Positions 36,477-44,738 of a DNA stretch of 64,000 nt are shown here, piece after piece. A program made the translations under genes and the position numbers. The notes beneath the pieces were generated by a model, which saw nothing but the letters and a program-made list of their open reading frames with translations, was not told the DNA's origin and ran no database searches. Numbering within the stretch: the first letter of the stretch is position 1; the number at the start of each line of letters is the position of its first letter. This DNA is from Pandoraea vervacti (GTDB lineage Bacteria > Pseudomonadota > Gammaproteobacteria > Burkholderiales > Burkholderiaceae): contig NZ_CP010897.2 in NCBI RefSeq assembly GCF_000934605.2, forward strand, positions 496,001-560,000, written 5' to 3'.

Positions 36477-37106
36477 ATGAACGCTCAGACTGAACGCTTC
36501 ACCATCGACGGCCCGGTCGGCGCCATCGAAGTCGCCATCGATCGCCCGGCGGGCGCGCCGCGCGGCATCACGCTCGTCGCACACCCGCATCCGTTGTTCG
36601 GCGGCACGCTCGACAACAAGGTGGCCCAGACGCTCGCCCGCGCTTTCGTCCAGCTCGGTTACGCCGTCGTGCGCCCGAACTTCCGCGGCGTAGGCAAGAC
36701 AGCCGGCGAGCACGACAAGGGCATCGGCGAGCGCGACGATCTGCTCGCGGTCATTGCCTGGATGCGTCAGCAGCCGGGCTGGGAAACGCTGCCGCTGGCG
36801 CTCGCGGGTTTCTCGTTCGGCACGTTCGTGCTCTCGCACGTCGCCAAAACGCTGGAGGCGGCGGGCACGCCCGCGCAACGTCTGGTGTTCGTCGGCACCG
36901 CCGCGAGCAATTGGGACGTGGCGACGGTACCGGCGGACACGCTCGTCATCCACGGCGAAAAAGACGACACGGTGCCGCTGCAATCGGTGCTCGACTGGGC
37001 GCGTCCGCAAACCTTGCCGGTCGTGGTAATCCCCGGCGGCGAGCATTTCTTCCACGGCCTGTTGCCTCTGCTGAAACAGATCGTGGTCGACGCGTGGCGT
37101 CATTGA
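36477..37106 (+). CDS. Alpha/beta hydrolase
   Basis: A 209-residue compact alpha/beta hydrolase. HPHPLFGGTLDNK provides the oxyanion region and GFSFGTFV the nucleophile (Ser in GFSFG). The acid is probably an Asp in HGEKDDTVP and the base the His in GGEHFFHG. This form (about 200 residues, HPHP near residue 37) is common in proteobacteria and poorly characterised; the natural substrate is unknown. It has no signal peptide. It lies downstream of the ferredoxin-like gene and may share its transcript. Confidence 0.85.
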   Translation: MNAQTERFTIDGPVGAIEVAIDRPAGAPRGITLVAHPHPLFGGTLDNKVAQTLARAFVQLGYAVVRPNFRGVGKTAGEHDKGIGERDDLLAVIAWMRQQPGWETLPLALAGFSFGTFVLSHVAKTLEAAGTPAQRLVFVGTAASNWDVATVPADTLVIHGEKDDTVPLQSVLDWARPQTLPVVVIPGGEHFFHGLLPLLKQIVVDAWRH

Positions 37107-37156
37107 TACATCCCCGAAGAATTTCGCGCAATTTCGACAGCCAGCGCTCGCTTCGC

Positions 37157-37185
37157 TGGGGACGTGAAATCGCGACGGGTATAAT
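37157..37185 (+). promoter_or_regulatory. Candidate sigma-70 promoter of D,D-carboxypeptidase gene
   Basis: A perfect -10 hexamer TATAAT lies at 37180-37185, about 180 bp upstream of the start at 37366. The -35 region at the proper distance is poor (TGGGGA), so it is either activator-dependent or an imperfect promoter. Confidence 0.35.
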
Positions 37186-37365
37186 TCGCCTCTGAACCAT
37201 GTCGTGCCGTGTCGGGTCTATGTCCCCGACAGGCATGGCTCCGGCGCTCCGGTGCCGCCGTCTCCTTCGCCGTGCCGCGCTCGCCAAAGCGTCGGTTGCA
37301 CGGCGCTCTTTCAAGCGCAGATGCCCCTGAGTCTTACATCGCTCACTTCGTTTTCTTCATCGCCA

Positions 37366-38553
37366 ATGAAATTCAACGCTTCGCTGTCCCGTGCCGCCGT
37401 CGCCGCGGCGATTGTCGCTTGTGGCTCGCTCGCTACGCTTCCCGCTCGTGCTCAACAAATCCCGCCGCCGCCGATGACGGCCAAGGCGTGGGCCATCGTC
37501 GACGTGACCAGCGGTCAGGTGCTGGCCTCCGGCGACCCGGACGCCCGTGTGGAGCCGGCCTCGCTCACCAAGATCATGACGACGTATCTGGTCTTCGAAG
37601 CCCTGCGCGACAAGCGCATTTCGTGGGAGCAGACCGTGATACCGGGCGAGTCGGTGCGCAAGGTGGGCCGCGACGAGTCGCGCACCTTCATCGAGGCCGG
37701 CAAGCCGGTCTCGGTGCACGATCTGGTCTACGGCATGATCATCCAGTCGGGTAACGACGCTTCCATCGCGCTGGCCGAACTCGTCGGCGGCTCGCAGCCG
37801 GGCTTCGTCGAACTGATGAACCGTGCCGCGCAGCGCATGGGTCTGAAGAACACGCACTACACGAACGTCGACGGTCTGACCGACCCGCAGCACTACACGA
37901 CCGTGGCCGATATCGCCACGCTCTCGACGCGCATGATTCAGGACTTCCCCGAGTACTACAAGGTCTATTCGGAGAAGAGCTTTACGTACAACAACATCCG
38001 CCAGCCGAACCGCAACCGTCTGCTGTACCTCGACCCCACCGTCGACGGTCTGAAGACGGGACACACGAAGGAAGCCGGTTACTGCCTCGTGTCGACCGCC
38101 TCGCGTCCGCTGCCGGGCGCGCCGGGCGTGAACCGCCGCGTGCTGTCGGTGGTCGTCGGCGAGCCGACCGAGCGCGCGCGCGTGCAGGACAGCCTCTCGG
38201 CCCTGAACTACGCTTACCAGAACTTCGACACGCTGCGCGTGTACGGCGCCAACCAGGTGGTTGCCACGCCCAAGGTCTGGAAGGGCAAGGACAGCGAGCT
38301 GAAGATCGGCGTGAAGAAGGACACTTTCATCACCGTGCCCAAGGGCGTGGCCGACAAGATCAAGCCGCAGCTCGAACTGCGTGAGCCGCTGATCGCACCG
38401 ATCGCCAACGGCGCGCAGGTGGGCACCGTCAAGGTCATGGCAGACGGCAAGCAACTGGCCGAATTCCCGGTCGTCGCACTGAGCGACGTGGCACAGGCCA
38501 GCTTCATCGGCCGTGCGTGGGACGCCCTGCGTCTGATGTTCGTGAAGAAGTAA
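37366..38553 (+). CDS. D-alanyl-D-alanine carboxypeptidase (PBP5/6 type)
   Basis: A 395-residue secreted penicillin-binding protein that trims the terminal D-Ala of peptidoglycan stem peptides. It has a signal peptide (about 1-28, ending PARAQ), the SxxK motif in SLTKIMTT, SGN in QSGNDASIA and KTG in LKTGHTKEAG, and a C-terminal PBP5-type beta domain (about 280-370) with an amphipathic end that should anchor to the membrane. Close to DacA/DacC. It is first in the dac-dat-ybeD run: the transaminase begins 19 bp downstream, which links D-Ala metabolism with cell-wall trimming. Confidence 0.95.
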   Translation: MKFNASLSRAAVAAAIVACGSLATLPARAQQIPPPPMTAKAWAIVDVTSGQVLASGDPDARVEPASLTKIMTTYLVFEALRDKRISWEQTVIPGESVRKVGRDESRTFIEAGKPVSVHDLVYGMIIQSGNDASIALAELVGGSQPGFVELMNRAAQRMGLKNTHYTNVDGLTDPQHYTTVADIATLSTRMIQDFPEYYKVYSEKSFTYNNIRQPNRNRLLYLDPTVDGLKTGHTKEAGYCLVSTASRPLPGAPGVNRRVLSVVVGEPTERARVQDSLSALNYAYQNFDTLRVYGANQVVATPKVWKGKDSELKIGVKKDTFITVPKGVADKIKPQLELREPLIAPIANGAQVGTVKVMADGKQLAEFPVVALSDVAQASFIGRAWDALRLMFVKK

Positions 38554-38572
38554 TCCGGAAGACGTCAGCATC

Positions 38573-39421
38573 ATGAACAACCCCACCGTCTGGCTCAATG
38601 GCGAACTGGTGCCGCTCGCCGACGCGAAGATTTCCGTGCTCGACCGAGGTTTTCTCTTTGGCGACGGGATCTACGAAGTCGTGCCGGTTTATCACGGCAA
38701 GCCGTTCCGTCTCGCGCAGCATCTGGACCGCCTCGAGCGCAGTCTCGCCGAAATCCGCATCGCCAACCCATACACGCGTGCCGAATGGGAGGCGCTGTTC
38801 GCGCGCCTGTCGTCCACGTGCTCGGCCGATCCGCACAGCGTGTACGTGCAGGTCACGCGTGGTGTCGCACCGCGTGCGCACACCTTCCCGAAGGATGTGA
38901 CGCCGACCGTGTTCGGCATCGCCACGCCGCTCACGCTGCCGAGCCGTGAGAAAGTGGAGCAGGGCGTTGGCGCGGTCACGCATGAGGACCGCCGCTGGCT
39001 GAACTGCCACATCAAGTCGACCTCGCTGCTGGGCAACGTGCTGATGGCGCAATACGCGGCGGATCACGACGTGCAGGAGACCATCCAGTTCCGTGATGGC
39101 CTGCTCACCGAGGCGTCGTCGAGCAACGTGTGGGTCATCAAGCACGGTGCAATGGCCGCGCCGCAGCGCGATAATCGTATTCTCGAAGGCATTCGCTACG
39201 GCGCGCTCGAAGCGCTGGCGCAGGAATGCGGCATTGCGTTCGAGGAGCGTGCGGTGAGCGAAGCGGAAGTGCGCGACGCCGATGAACTGCTCATCACGTC
39301 GGCGACGAAGGAAGTGCTGGCGGTCGTCTCGCTCGATGGCAAGCCGGTCGGCAACGGTAAGCCGGGCCCGGTCTTCCGCGCGCTTTATGCGGCGTATCAA
39401 CGCGCCAAGGAGGCACTATGA
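38573..39421 (+). CDS. D-amino acid aminotransferase (class IV, Dat-like)
   Basis: A 282-residue PLP enzyme of fold class IV that should interconvert D-alanine and alpha-keto acids. The PLP lysine is in CHIKSTSLL (about residue 146), and the phosphate/substrate region is TEASSSNVWVI and ITSATKEVLAV. DRGFLFGDGIYEVVPV near residue 24 is the usual opening. The sequence fits D-alanine transaminase better than branched-chain IlvE. It has a 19-bp gap behind the carboxypeptidase gene and overlaps the ybeD gene by 4 bp (ATGA). Confidence 0.88.
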   Translation: MNNPTVWLNGELVPLADAKISVLDRGFLFGDGIYEVVPVYHGKPFRLAQHLDRLERSLAEIRIANPYTRAEWEALFARLSSTCSADPHSVYVQVTRGVAPRAHTFPKDVTPTVFGIATPLTLPSREKVEQGVGAVTHEDRRWLNCHIKSTSLLGNVLMAQYAADHDVQETIQFRDGLLTEASSSNVWVIKHGAMAAPQRDNRILEGIRYGALEALAQECGIAFEERAVSEAEVRDADELLITSATKEVLAVVSLDGKPVGNGKPGPVFRALYAAYQRAKEAL

Positions 39422-39690
39422 CGACGGAAGAGAAGAAGAGTCTGATCGAGTTTCCGTGCGACTTCCCGATCAAGGTGATGGGCCATGCGCAAGACGGTTT
39501 TGCGCAGGCGATTGCGGAATTGCTGCGTGAGTTCGATGCGCAGTTCGACGCAGCCACGATTGAAATGCGTCCGTCGAGTTCGGGCAAGTATCTGGGGCTA
39601 ACCGTCACGGTTCGTGCCCATTCGCAGGCGCATCTCGACGACATCTATCGCAAGCTCACCAGCCACCCGATGGTCAAGGTAGTGCTTTAA
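39418..39690 (+). CDS. ybeD: YbeD/DUF493 family protein
   Basis: A 90-residue soluble protein with the FPCDFPIKVMGHAQDGFAQA motif of the YbeD family, a ferredoxin-like fold. In E. coli ybeD sits between dacA and lipB, a neighbourhood retained in part here. It is thought to be regulatory or an ACT-like binding domain but has no assigned role. It overlaps the transaminase gene by 4 bp. In this genome lipB is not adjacent: three other genes intervene. Confidence 0.88.
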   Translation: MTTEEKKSLIEFPCDFPIKVMGHAQDGFAQAIAELLREFDAQFDAATIEMRPSSSGKYLGLTVTVRAHSQAHLDDIYRKLTSHPMVKVVL

Positions 39691-39729
39691 CCGACGTGAA
39701 GGGACGTCGGCGCAGGCTCGGGCTCCAGC

Positions 39730-40770
39730 TCAGGCATTCGTCGGCGCCCCGTCATCGGGCATCGCCTTGGGGCCGAGCCCCAGTTGGGCATGCGTCGTCA
39801 TCTCCCCCGCCGTCGCAGCCATGCCCGCGGCGAGCGCGGCATGGCTGGGCTGTGTGGGCCGCGCGCGCGTGTCCTTGACCAGATCGAACGCCGCCACTTC
39901 CTCCAGAAACCATGTCCTGAACGCCTGAACGCGCTGCGTCTCGAGCACCGCGTGCGGACACACGAAGAAGTAATCCCATTCGCACGGCGTATCCACATCG
40001 GACAGACGCACCAGGCGCCCGGCCATGATGTCCCCGACCGCCAGCGAGCGCCGCACCAGCGCCACGCCCTGACCGACGATGGCCGCCTGCGACAGCATTC
40101 CCGAATCCTCGTACATCATGCCTTGCATCGGCTCGGGCAGGTCGAAGCCAGCGGAGGCGAACCAGGGCGCCCAAGGCTCGTCCTGCGAGCGCAGCAGGGT
40201 GCTGGCACGGAATTCCTCGGCGGTTTGCGGCAGCTTGCCGTCGTTGTAGGTCGGGCTGCACGCGGGGAAGAATACGTCGTCAAGCACTTTCTCGATGTGC
40301 AGTCCGGGCCAGTTGCCTTTGCCCATGCGCAGGGCAACGTCGACGTCGTCGCGTTCGAAGTCGCTCAACTGGGCGCTGCATCGCAGTTCGACTTCCAGTT
40401 CCGGGTGCCGGTCGATGAACCGGCCAATGCGCGGCGTGAGCCAGCGACTGGCGAACGATGGCATGGTTGTGAGTACCAGTCGGCGCTCGCTGCGCGTGCC
40501 CGCCTGAAGCTTGCGCGTGGCCTGCGCGATGTCGGTGAGCGCGGCGCGGATCGACGTCGCGTACTGGCGTCCCGCCGGCGTGATGCTGATGCGCTTGCCG
40601 TTGCGGGCGAAGAGCGTAGTGCCCAACTCCTGCTCCAGCGCGCGGATCTGATGGCTGATGGCGCCATGCGTGACGAACAACTCCTCGGCGGCACGTGAGA
40701 AGCTCTCGAGGCGGGCGGCCGCCTCGAAGGCGCGCAAGGCGCTTAGATTGGGAAGTCTCCGAAGATCCAT
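39730..40770 (-). CDS. LysR family transcriptional regulator (GcvA-like)
   Basis: A 346-residue regulator of the GcvA subtype. It has an N-terminal winged helix (about 5-65; LSALRAFEAAARLESFSRAAEELFV is split by HGAISHQIRALE) and a LysR effector-binding domain (about 90-300; MPSFASRWLTPRIGRFIDRHPELEV). A tail of about 40 Ala/Thr-rich residues extends beyond the usual end. It is divergent from the DUF2917 gene with 100 bp between them, and a TCAGT-N11-ACTGA dyad (40836-40856) in that gap fits the T-N11-A LysR site. The likely target is the DUF2917 gene. Confidence 0.92.
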   Translation of the reverse strand: MDLRRLPNLSALRAFEAAARLESFSRAAEELFVTHGAISHQIRALEQELGTTLFARNGKRISITPAGRQYATSIRAALTDIAQATRKLQAGTRSERRLVLTTMPSFASRWLTPRIGRFIDRHPELEVELRCSAQLSDFERDDVDVALRMGKGNWPGLHIEKVLDDVFFPACSPTYNDGKLPQTAEEFRASTLLRSQDEPWAPWFASAGFDLPEPMQGMMYEDSGMLSQAAIVGQGVALVRRSLAVGDIMAGRLVRLSDVDTPCEWDYFFVCPHAVLETQRVQAFRTWFLEEVAAFDLVKDTRARPTQPSHAALAAGMAATAGEMTTHAQLGLGPKAMPDDGAPTNA

Positions 40771-40835
40771 GTGAGCTTTATTCGCAAGGCCGTGAAAATA
40801 TGTCGTTTGGTGCGGCGCCTGCCAGTCCCTATGAT

Positions 40836-40856
40836 TCAGTCATTGTCTCGCACTGA
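40836..40856. promoter_or_regulatory. LysR-type binding site (TCAGT-N11-ACTGA)
   Basis: A perfect inverted repeat with the T-N11-A spacing of LysR boxes between the divergent LysR regulator and DUF2917 genes. It ends 15 bp before the DUF2917 start, so binding there could also block translation or initiation. Confidence 0.5.
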
Positions 40857-40870
40857 GTGGGGGTCGTAAA

Positions 40871-41203
40871 ATGCAAAACAATTTGACAAAGGTTCAGTAC
40901 TTCTACGGTCTTCGCCCGGGCGAAGTCATCACGCTCGACCTGCACCATGAGCATACGCTTGTCGCGCGCGGCGCGTCGGTCTGGGTCACGCGAGCGGGCG
41001 ATCCGCGCGATTACTGGCTCGCGCCGGGCCAGCGCCTCGCCGTCGAGCCGGGACGCCGCTACTGGCTGTCTTCCGAGGAAACCGCCGAAGCCGAACTGGA
41101 GCGCGAAGTGGCGCACCGCTTCTCGCTGATGCGCGTGCTTCGCAAGTGGTTGGCCGGTCGTCGCGCCGCGCGGGAGGCCAATTCGTGCACAGCGGCCGCC
41201 TGA
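40871..41203 (+). CDS. DUF2917 family protein
   Basis: A 110-residue soluble protein. The N-terminal ~80 residues match DUF2917 (GEVITLDLHHEHTLVARGASVWVTRAG and a W-L-APG segment), a small cupin-like beta-barrel family common in Burkholderiales with no known function. The C-terminus is Arg-rich (LMRVLRKWLAGRRAAREA). The divergent LysR gene is the probable regulator, a pairing seen with this family. Confidence 0.82.
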   Translation: MQNNLTKVQYFYGLRPGEVITLDLHHEHTLVARGASVWVTRAGDPRDYWLAPGQRLAVEPGRRYWLSSEETAEAELEREVAHRFSLMRVLRKWLAGRRAAREANSCTAAA

Positions 41204-41432
41204 CGTAAGCTGAGGACTGCCGGGCATCGTTCCACAGACTCGTCACGCGCTCCGAGGCAAAGATTGCCGAGGAGCGCGTGTTTCATTTTGCGTGCCGTTT
41301 TCATGATTGAGGACGATACTGTCTGTCACCCGGATGTGTTAATCGAATTCACAACAGAGCGCGCAATAATCGAACGTCGATACCCTGATAACACGTCGAA
41401 ACCAGCGTAATCGTTCCCCTGAGCCAATCCCG

Positions 41433-42365
41433 ATGAATCCAGCGCCCCCCGCACCGATGCCTTCAGCCACCACACCGAATCCTCAAGCCGATGAGCGCCT
41501 TGGACGCCTGCTGATGATCGCCGCCATGGTGATCTCGGGGACCATCGGCTTTTTCGTCCTGATGTCGGGGCAGCCCGCGCTGAACGTGGTGTTCTTCCGG
41601 TGCCTGATCGGTTCGCTGAGTTTGTGCGCGTGGTGCGCGTATCGCGGCTATTGGCGCGGTTTTCGCATGGCGCGCTGGCAAGTGGTGAACGTTGTGCTAG
41701 GGGCGGTGACGCTCGTCTCGAACTGGTACTTCCTGTTCACGGCGTACAAGCTCACCTCGGTGGGTATTACGACGGTCGTCTATAACGTGCAGCCATTCCT
41801 GCTGGTGCTGGCCGGCATCGTCGTCACGCGTGAGCGACCGTCGCTTGCCACGATGGGATGCCTTGGCGTGGCGTTCGCCGGTCTGGTCATTCTGGCCGAA
41901 CCGGGCGGCGTGCATGGGCAGGGCTATCTGCTCGGCGTGGCGAGTGCGCTGGCCGCCGCGACCCTTTACGCGGCCACCACGCTCTTCACCAAGAAACTCG
42001 CCGGGACGATCCGACCGGAAAACATTGCCGCACTGCACATGGTGATCGGCGCGGTCGTCTTCGTCTGGATGGCCGATTTCGGACAGCTGCCGTCGGCGCC
42101 GCGCGAGTGGGGCGCGATCGTCACGCTGGGGCTTTTCCATACGACGTTCATGTATTTACTGCTCTATGGCGCGTTCCAGAAGGCGTCGACGTCAAGTCTC
42201 GCGGTATTCGGTTTCGTCTACCCGGTCGTCGCCGTGGCGGTCGATTTCCTGGCGTTCGACATCGTCTTGCATCCGACCCAGTGGCTTGGCGGCGCGATGA
42301 TCGTGCTGGCGGCGGGCTGGTACGCGCGAGGAATGGGCGTTTCGACGACCCGAAAGGCCGCGTGA
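41433..42365 (+). CDS. EamA/DMT-family transporter
   Basis: A 310-residue inner-membrane protein with ten hydrophobic segments in two EamA repeats (about 25-150 and 165-295). Typical segments are WYFLFTAYKLTSVGITTVVYNVQP and LYGAFQKASTSSLAVFGFVYPV, here in separate repeats. It could export an amino acid, purine or other metabolite. The two genes before it are LysR and DUF2917, and a 180-bp gap separates it from lipB on the same strand. No regulator is obvious. Confidence 0.88.
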   Translation: MNPAPPAPMPSATTPNPQADERLGRLLMIAAMVISGTIGFFVLMSGQPALNVVFFRCLIGSLSLCAWCAYRGYWRGFRMARWQVVNVVLGAVTLVSNWYFLFTAYKLTSVGITTVVYNVQPFLLVLAGIVVTRERPSLATMGCLGVAFAGLVILAEPGGVHGQGYLLGVASALAAATLYAATTLFTKKLAGTIRPENIAALHMVIGAVVFVWMADFGQLPSAPREWGAIVTLGLFHTTFMYLLLYGAFQKASTSSLAVFGFVYPVVAVAVDFLAFDIVLHPTQWLGGAMIVLAAGWYARGMGVSTTRKAA

Positions 42366-42533
42366 GCGGCGCAAGGCCACTGCGGCAGGTGCGGGATCGA
42401 AACGCGTTCCCTGCGGGGTTCGGAAGGACGAACGATACCGCACGAGCGGCCTCGTGCGAGCGTTGCGACCGGGCAACACCTGTGCGCTGAGCCTTGTGGG
42501 GCGGGACCCCGAGCAAGACCGGCGCGGTTTCGC

Positions 42534-42539
42534 TAAAAT
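42534..42539 (+). promoter_or_regulatory. -10-like hexamer immediately upstream of lipB
   Basis: TAAAAT ends 7 bp before the lipB ATG, with no ribosome-binding site between. A transcript starting 7 bp after the -10 would begin at the start codon and be leaderless. The -35 region is poor, so the promoter is tentative. Confidence 0.35.
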
Positions 42540-42546
42540 TGCGGCC

Positions 42547-43260
42547 ATGACATCCCCGATCGAAGTTTGCTGGCGCGGCACGGAAGACTACGCCACATCG
42601 TTCGACGCCATGCGCGCCTACACGGATACGCGCGGCCCGAACGGCCCCGACCAGCTCTGGATCGTCCAGCATCCGCCCGTCTACACGCTCGGACTCGCCG
42701 GCGATCCCGCTCACCTGCTCGTCGCCAACACCGGTATCCCGCTCGTCAAGGTCGATCGCGGCGGTCAGATCACGTATCACGGCCCCGGCCAGGTGGTGGT
42801 CTATTTGCTTGTCGACCTGCGTCGGCGCAAGCTCGGCGTGCGCGAAATGGTGCGGTTGATCGAGCAGGCGGTGATCGACACCCTTGGCGCGTATAATCTC
42901 GACGTTGAGCGCCGGGCCGGCGCGCCGGGCATCTACGTGAGCCCGGGCGACGGCGCCGCAGCGCATGCCGGCGCGAAGATCGCTGCGCTTGGATTGAAGA
43001 TCCGCAACGGATGCAGTTATCACGGCGTGTCGCTGAACGTCGCCATGGATCTGCGCCCGTTCGACTGGATCAATCCGTGCGGATACGCCGGCTTGCAAAC
43101 CGTAGATATGGCCACGCTTGGCGTGGCTCCCCGCTGGGACGAAGTGGCCGCGCGACTGGCGCAGCAACTCGGTCAACATCTCGAACAGCACCCCGCGACG
43201 ACCGATGTCGCGCCGCAGGCCGGTAACGATCCGGTCACGAGCGCAAACGCCGCCGCCTGA
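42547..43260 (+). CDS. lipB: Octanoyltransferase LipB
   Basis: LipB moves octanoyl groups from acyl carrier protein to lipoyl domains, the first step of lipoate synthesis. Family motifs are RGGQITYHGPGQVVVYLLVDL (cut here as RGGQITYHGPGQ and VVYLLVDL), GAKIAALGLKIRNGCSYHG and NPCGYAGLQT, whose Cys is the acyl-enzyme residue. The length of 237 residues is usual. The start at 42547 lies in the proper family position and the frame stays open upstream without similarity. lipA follows after 24 bp. Confidence 0.95.
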   Translation: MTSPIEVCWRGTEDYATSFDAMRAYTDTRGPNGPDQLWIVQHPPVYTLGLAGDPAHLLVANTGIPLVKVDRGGQITYHGPGQVVVYLLVDLRRRKLGVREMVRLIEQAVIDTLGAYNLDVERRAGAPGIYVSPGDGAAAHAGAKIAALGLKIRNGCSYHGVSLNVAMDLRPFDWINPCGYAGLQTVDMATLGVAPRWDEVAARLAQQLGQHLEQHPATTDVAPQAGNDPVTSANAAA

Positions 43261-43284
43261 TTGGACGCCTGGAACGCCCCCACT

Positions 43285-44292
43285 ATGACCACCGTGACTC
43301 AGAACGACAGCACGAGCAAGGAAGTTCGCTCGATCGACGGCGAATACGACGCCACCGCCAAGCAAAAGTCCCAAGCCAAGACGGCGCGCATTCCGATCAA
43401 GGTCGTGCCGATCGAACGTCTGAAGAAGCCGGACTGGATTCGCGTAAAGGCGGCCACCCACACCTCCCGCTTCTACGAGATCAAGCAGATCCTGCGCGAG
43501 CACAATCTGCACACCGTGTGCGAAGAGGCGAGCTGCCCGAATATCGGGGAGTGCTTCGGCAAGGGCACGGCCACGTTCATGATCATGGGCGACAAGTGCA
43601 CGCGTCGTTGCCCGTTCTGCGACGTCGGCCATGGCCGTCCGGACCCGCTCGACGCCGACGAGCCGCTCAATCTGGCGAAGACCATCGCCGCGATGCGCCT
43701 GAAGTACGTGGTGATCACGAGCGTGGACCGCGATGACCTGCGCGACGGCGGTGCGCAGCACTTCGTCGACTGCATCCGTCACGTTCGCGAACTCTCGCCG
43801 TCGACCCGCATTGAAATTCTGACGCCGGACTTCCGCGCTCGTCTGGATCGCGCGCTGGGCATCCTGAATGCCGCACCGCCCGACGTGATGAACCACAACC
43901 TGGAAACGGTGCCGCGTCTGTACAAGGAAGCACGACCGGGCTCGGACTATCAGCACTCGCTGAACCTGCTCAAGGAATTCAAGGCGGCGCATCCGGATGT
44001 CTCGACGAAGTCGGGCCTGATGGTCGGGCTGGGCGAGACGGACGAGGAAATTCTTCAAGTCATGCGCGACATGCGTGCGCACAACGTCGACATGCTCACG
44101 ATCGGTCAGTATCTTCAACCCTCGGAGCACCACCTGCCGGTGCGCCGCTACGTGACGCCGGACACCTTCAAGATGTTCGAGGAAGAGGCCTACAAGATGG
44201 GCTTCACGCACGCCGCCGTGGGCGCGATGGTGCGTTCGAGTTATCACGCCGACGTGCAGGCGCACGAAGCGGGGGTTGCCGACGCCATCTGA
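43285..44292 (+). CDS. lipA: Lipoyl synthase LipA
   Basis: A 335-residue radical SAM enzyme that inserts two sulfurs into octanoyl groups. The auxiliary cluster cysteines are in CEEASCPNIGEC (CX4CX5C) and the radical SAM cluster in CTRRCPFC (CX3CX2C). The C-terminal SSYHADVQA segment (RSSYHAD) supplies the auxiliary cluster serine. The N-terminal ~45 residues are variable and Lys/Glu-rich. The start at 43285 is an ATG; an in-frame TTG 24 bp upstream is directly after the lipB stop but less likely. A terminator follows at 44325. Confidence 0.97.
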   Translation: MTTVTQNDSTSKEVRSIDGEYDATAKQKSQAKTARIPIKVVPIERLKKPDWIRVKAATHTSRFYEIKQILREHNLHTVCEEASCPNIGECFGKGTATFMIMGDKCTRRCPFCDVGHGRPDPLDADEPLNLAKTIAAMRLKYVVITSVDRDDLRDGGAQHFVDCIRHVRELSPSTRIEILTPDFRARLDRALGILNAAPPDVMNHNLETVPRLYKEARPGSDYQHSLNLLKEFKAAHPDVSTKSGLMVGLGETDEEILQVMRDMRAHNVDMLTIGQYLQPSEHHLPVRRYVTPDTFKMFEEEAYKMGFTHAAVGAMVRSSYHADVQAHEAGVADAI

Positions 44293-44324
44293 TCGGTACG
44301 ATCAGAATTTGCCCGGTGACGTGT

Positions 44325-44361
44325 AAAAACGCGGATCGTTTCATGGCGATCCGCGTTTTTT
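44325..44361 (+). terminator. Rho-independent terminator after lipA
   Basis: AAAAACGCGGATCG, 8-nt loop, CGATCCGCGTTTTTT. The dyad is perfect and lies 33 bp past the lipA stop codon. Confidence 0.9.
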
Positions 44362-44664
44362 CGTTTTCGCCGTGGTGCGCGGTAAAAATGCCGTCCTGGC
44401 ATACCCCGTAAGGCGCTCAAACGCTGCGGCGTGGGGCCGATGTCGATTACGAGACGTCACAAGCCGCGCTCGGTTCGACAGCCGATACGCGTCGTCGCCA
44501 TTCGCAGATACCGACGAAACCGGTCGATACGCACCGCCATTTGCCCCCATCGTCGCCGAAAGTTCCATTTCCGCCGGCGCCTGCCTCTCCCGCTGCCTCG
44601 AAATATGTTGTAACAAGCATCACCTTGTCGCCTTTCTGACGATGTTTCAGAATATTCGAACGGC

Positions 44665-44681
44665 GTTTTGCGTAGCAAAAC
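44665..44681. promoter_or_regulatory. Palindrome GTTTTGC-GTA-GCAAAAC, possible IclR operator
   Basis: A perfect 17-bp palindrome 58 bp before the amidohydrolase gene. The downstream partner gene encodes an IclR regulator, whose family binds palindromes of about this size, so autoregulation is plausible. Confidence 0.45.
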
Positions 44682-44687
44682 ACTGTT

Positions 44688-44707
44688 CCCGAAATGGTTA
44701 TTTCGGG
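44688..44707. promoter_or_regulatory. Perfect dyad CCCGAAAT-GGTT-ATTTCGGG
   Basis: Eight-bp perfect arms with a 4-nt centre, 31 bp before the amidohydrolase ATG and 6 bp after the preceding palindrome. It could be a second operator or a hairpin in the leader close to the ribosome-binding site. Confidence 0.45.
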
Positions 44708-44738
44708 CGGAGGTTCCGGATGCACGCCAGGAGGCAGC

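Larger units (their letters stand above)
44293..44738. other. Intergenic region with terminator and paired palindromes
   Basis: This 446-bp gap holds the lipA terminator (44325-44361) and two perfect palindromes (44665-44681 and 44688-44707) 30-75 bp before the amidohydrolase start. An open frame at 44372-44758 is not supported: it has no ribosome-binding site and shares no family features. Confidence 0.5.
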
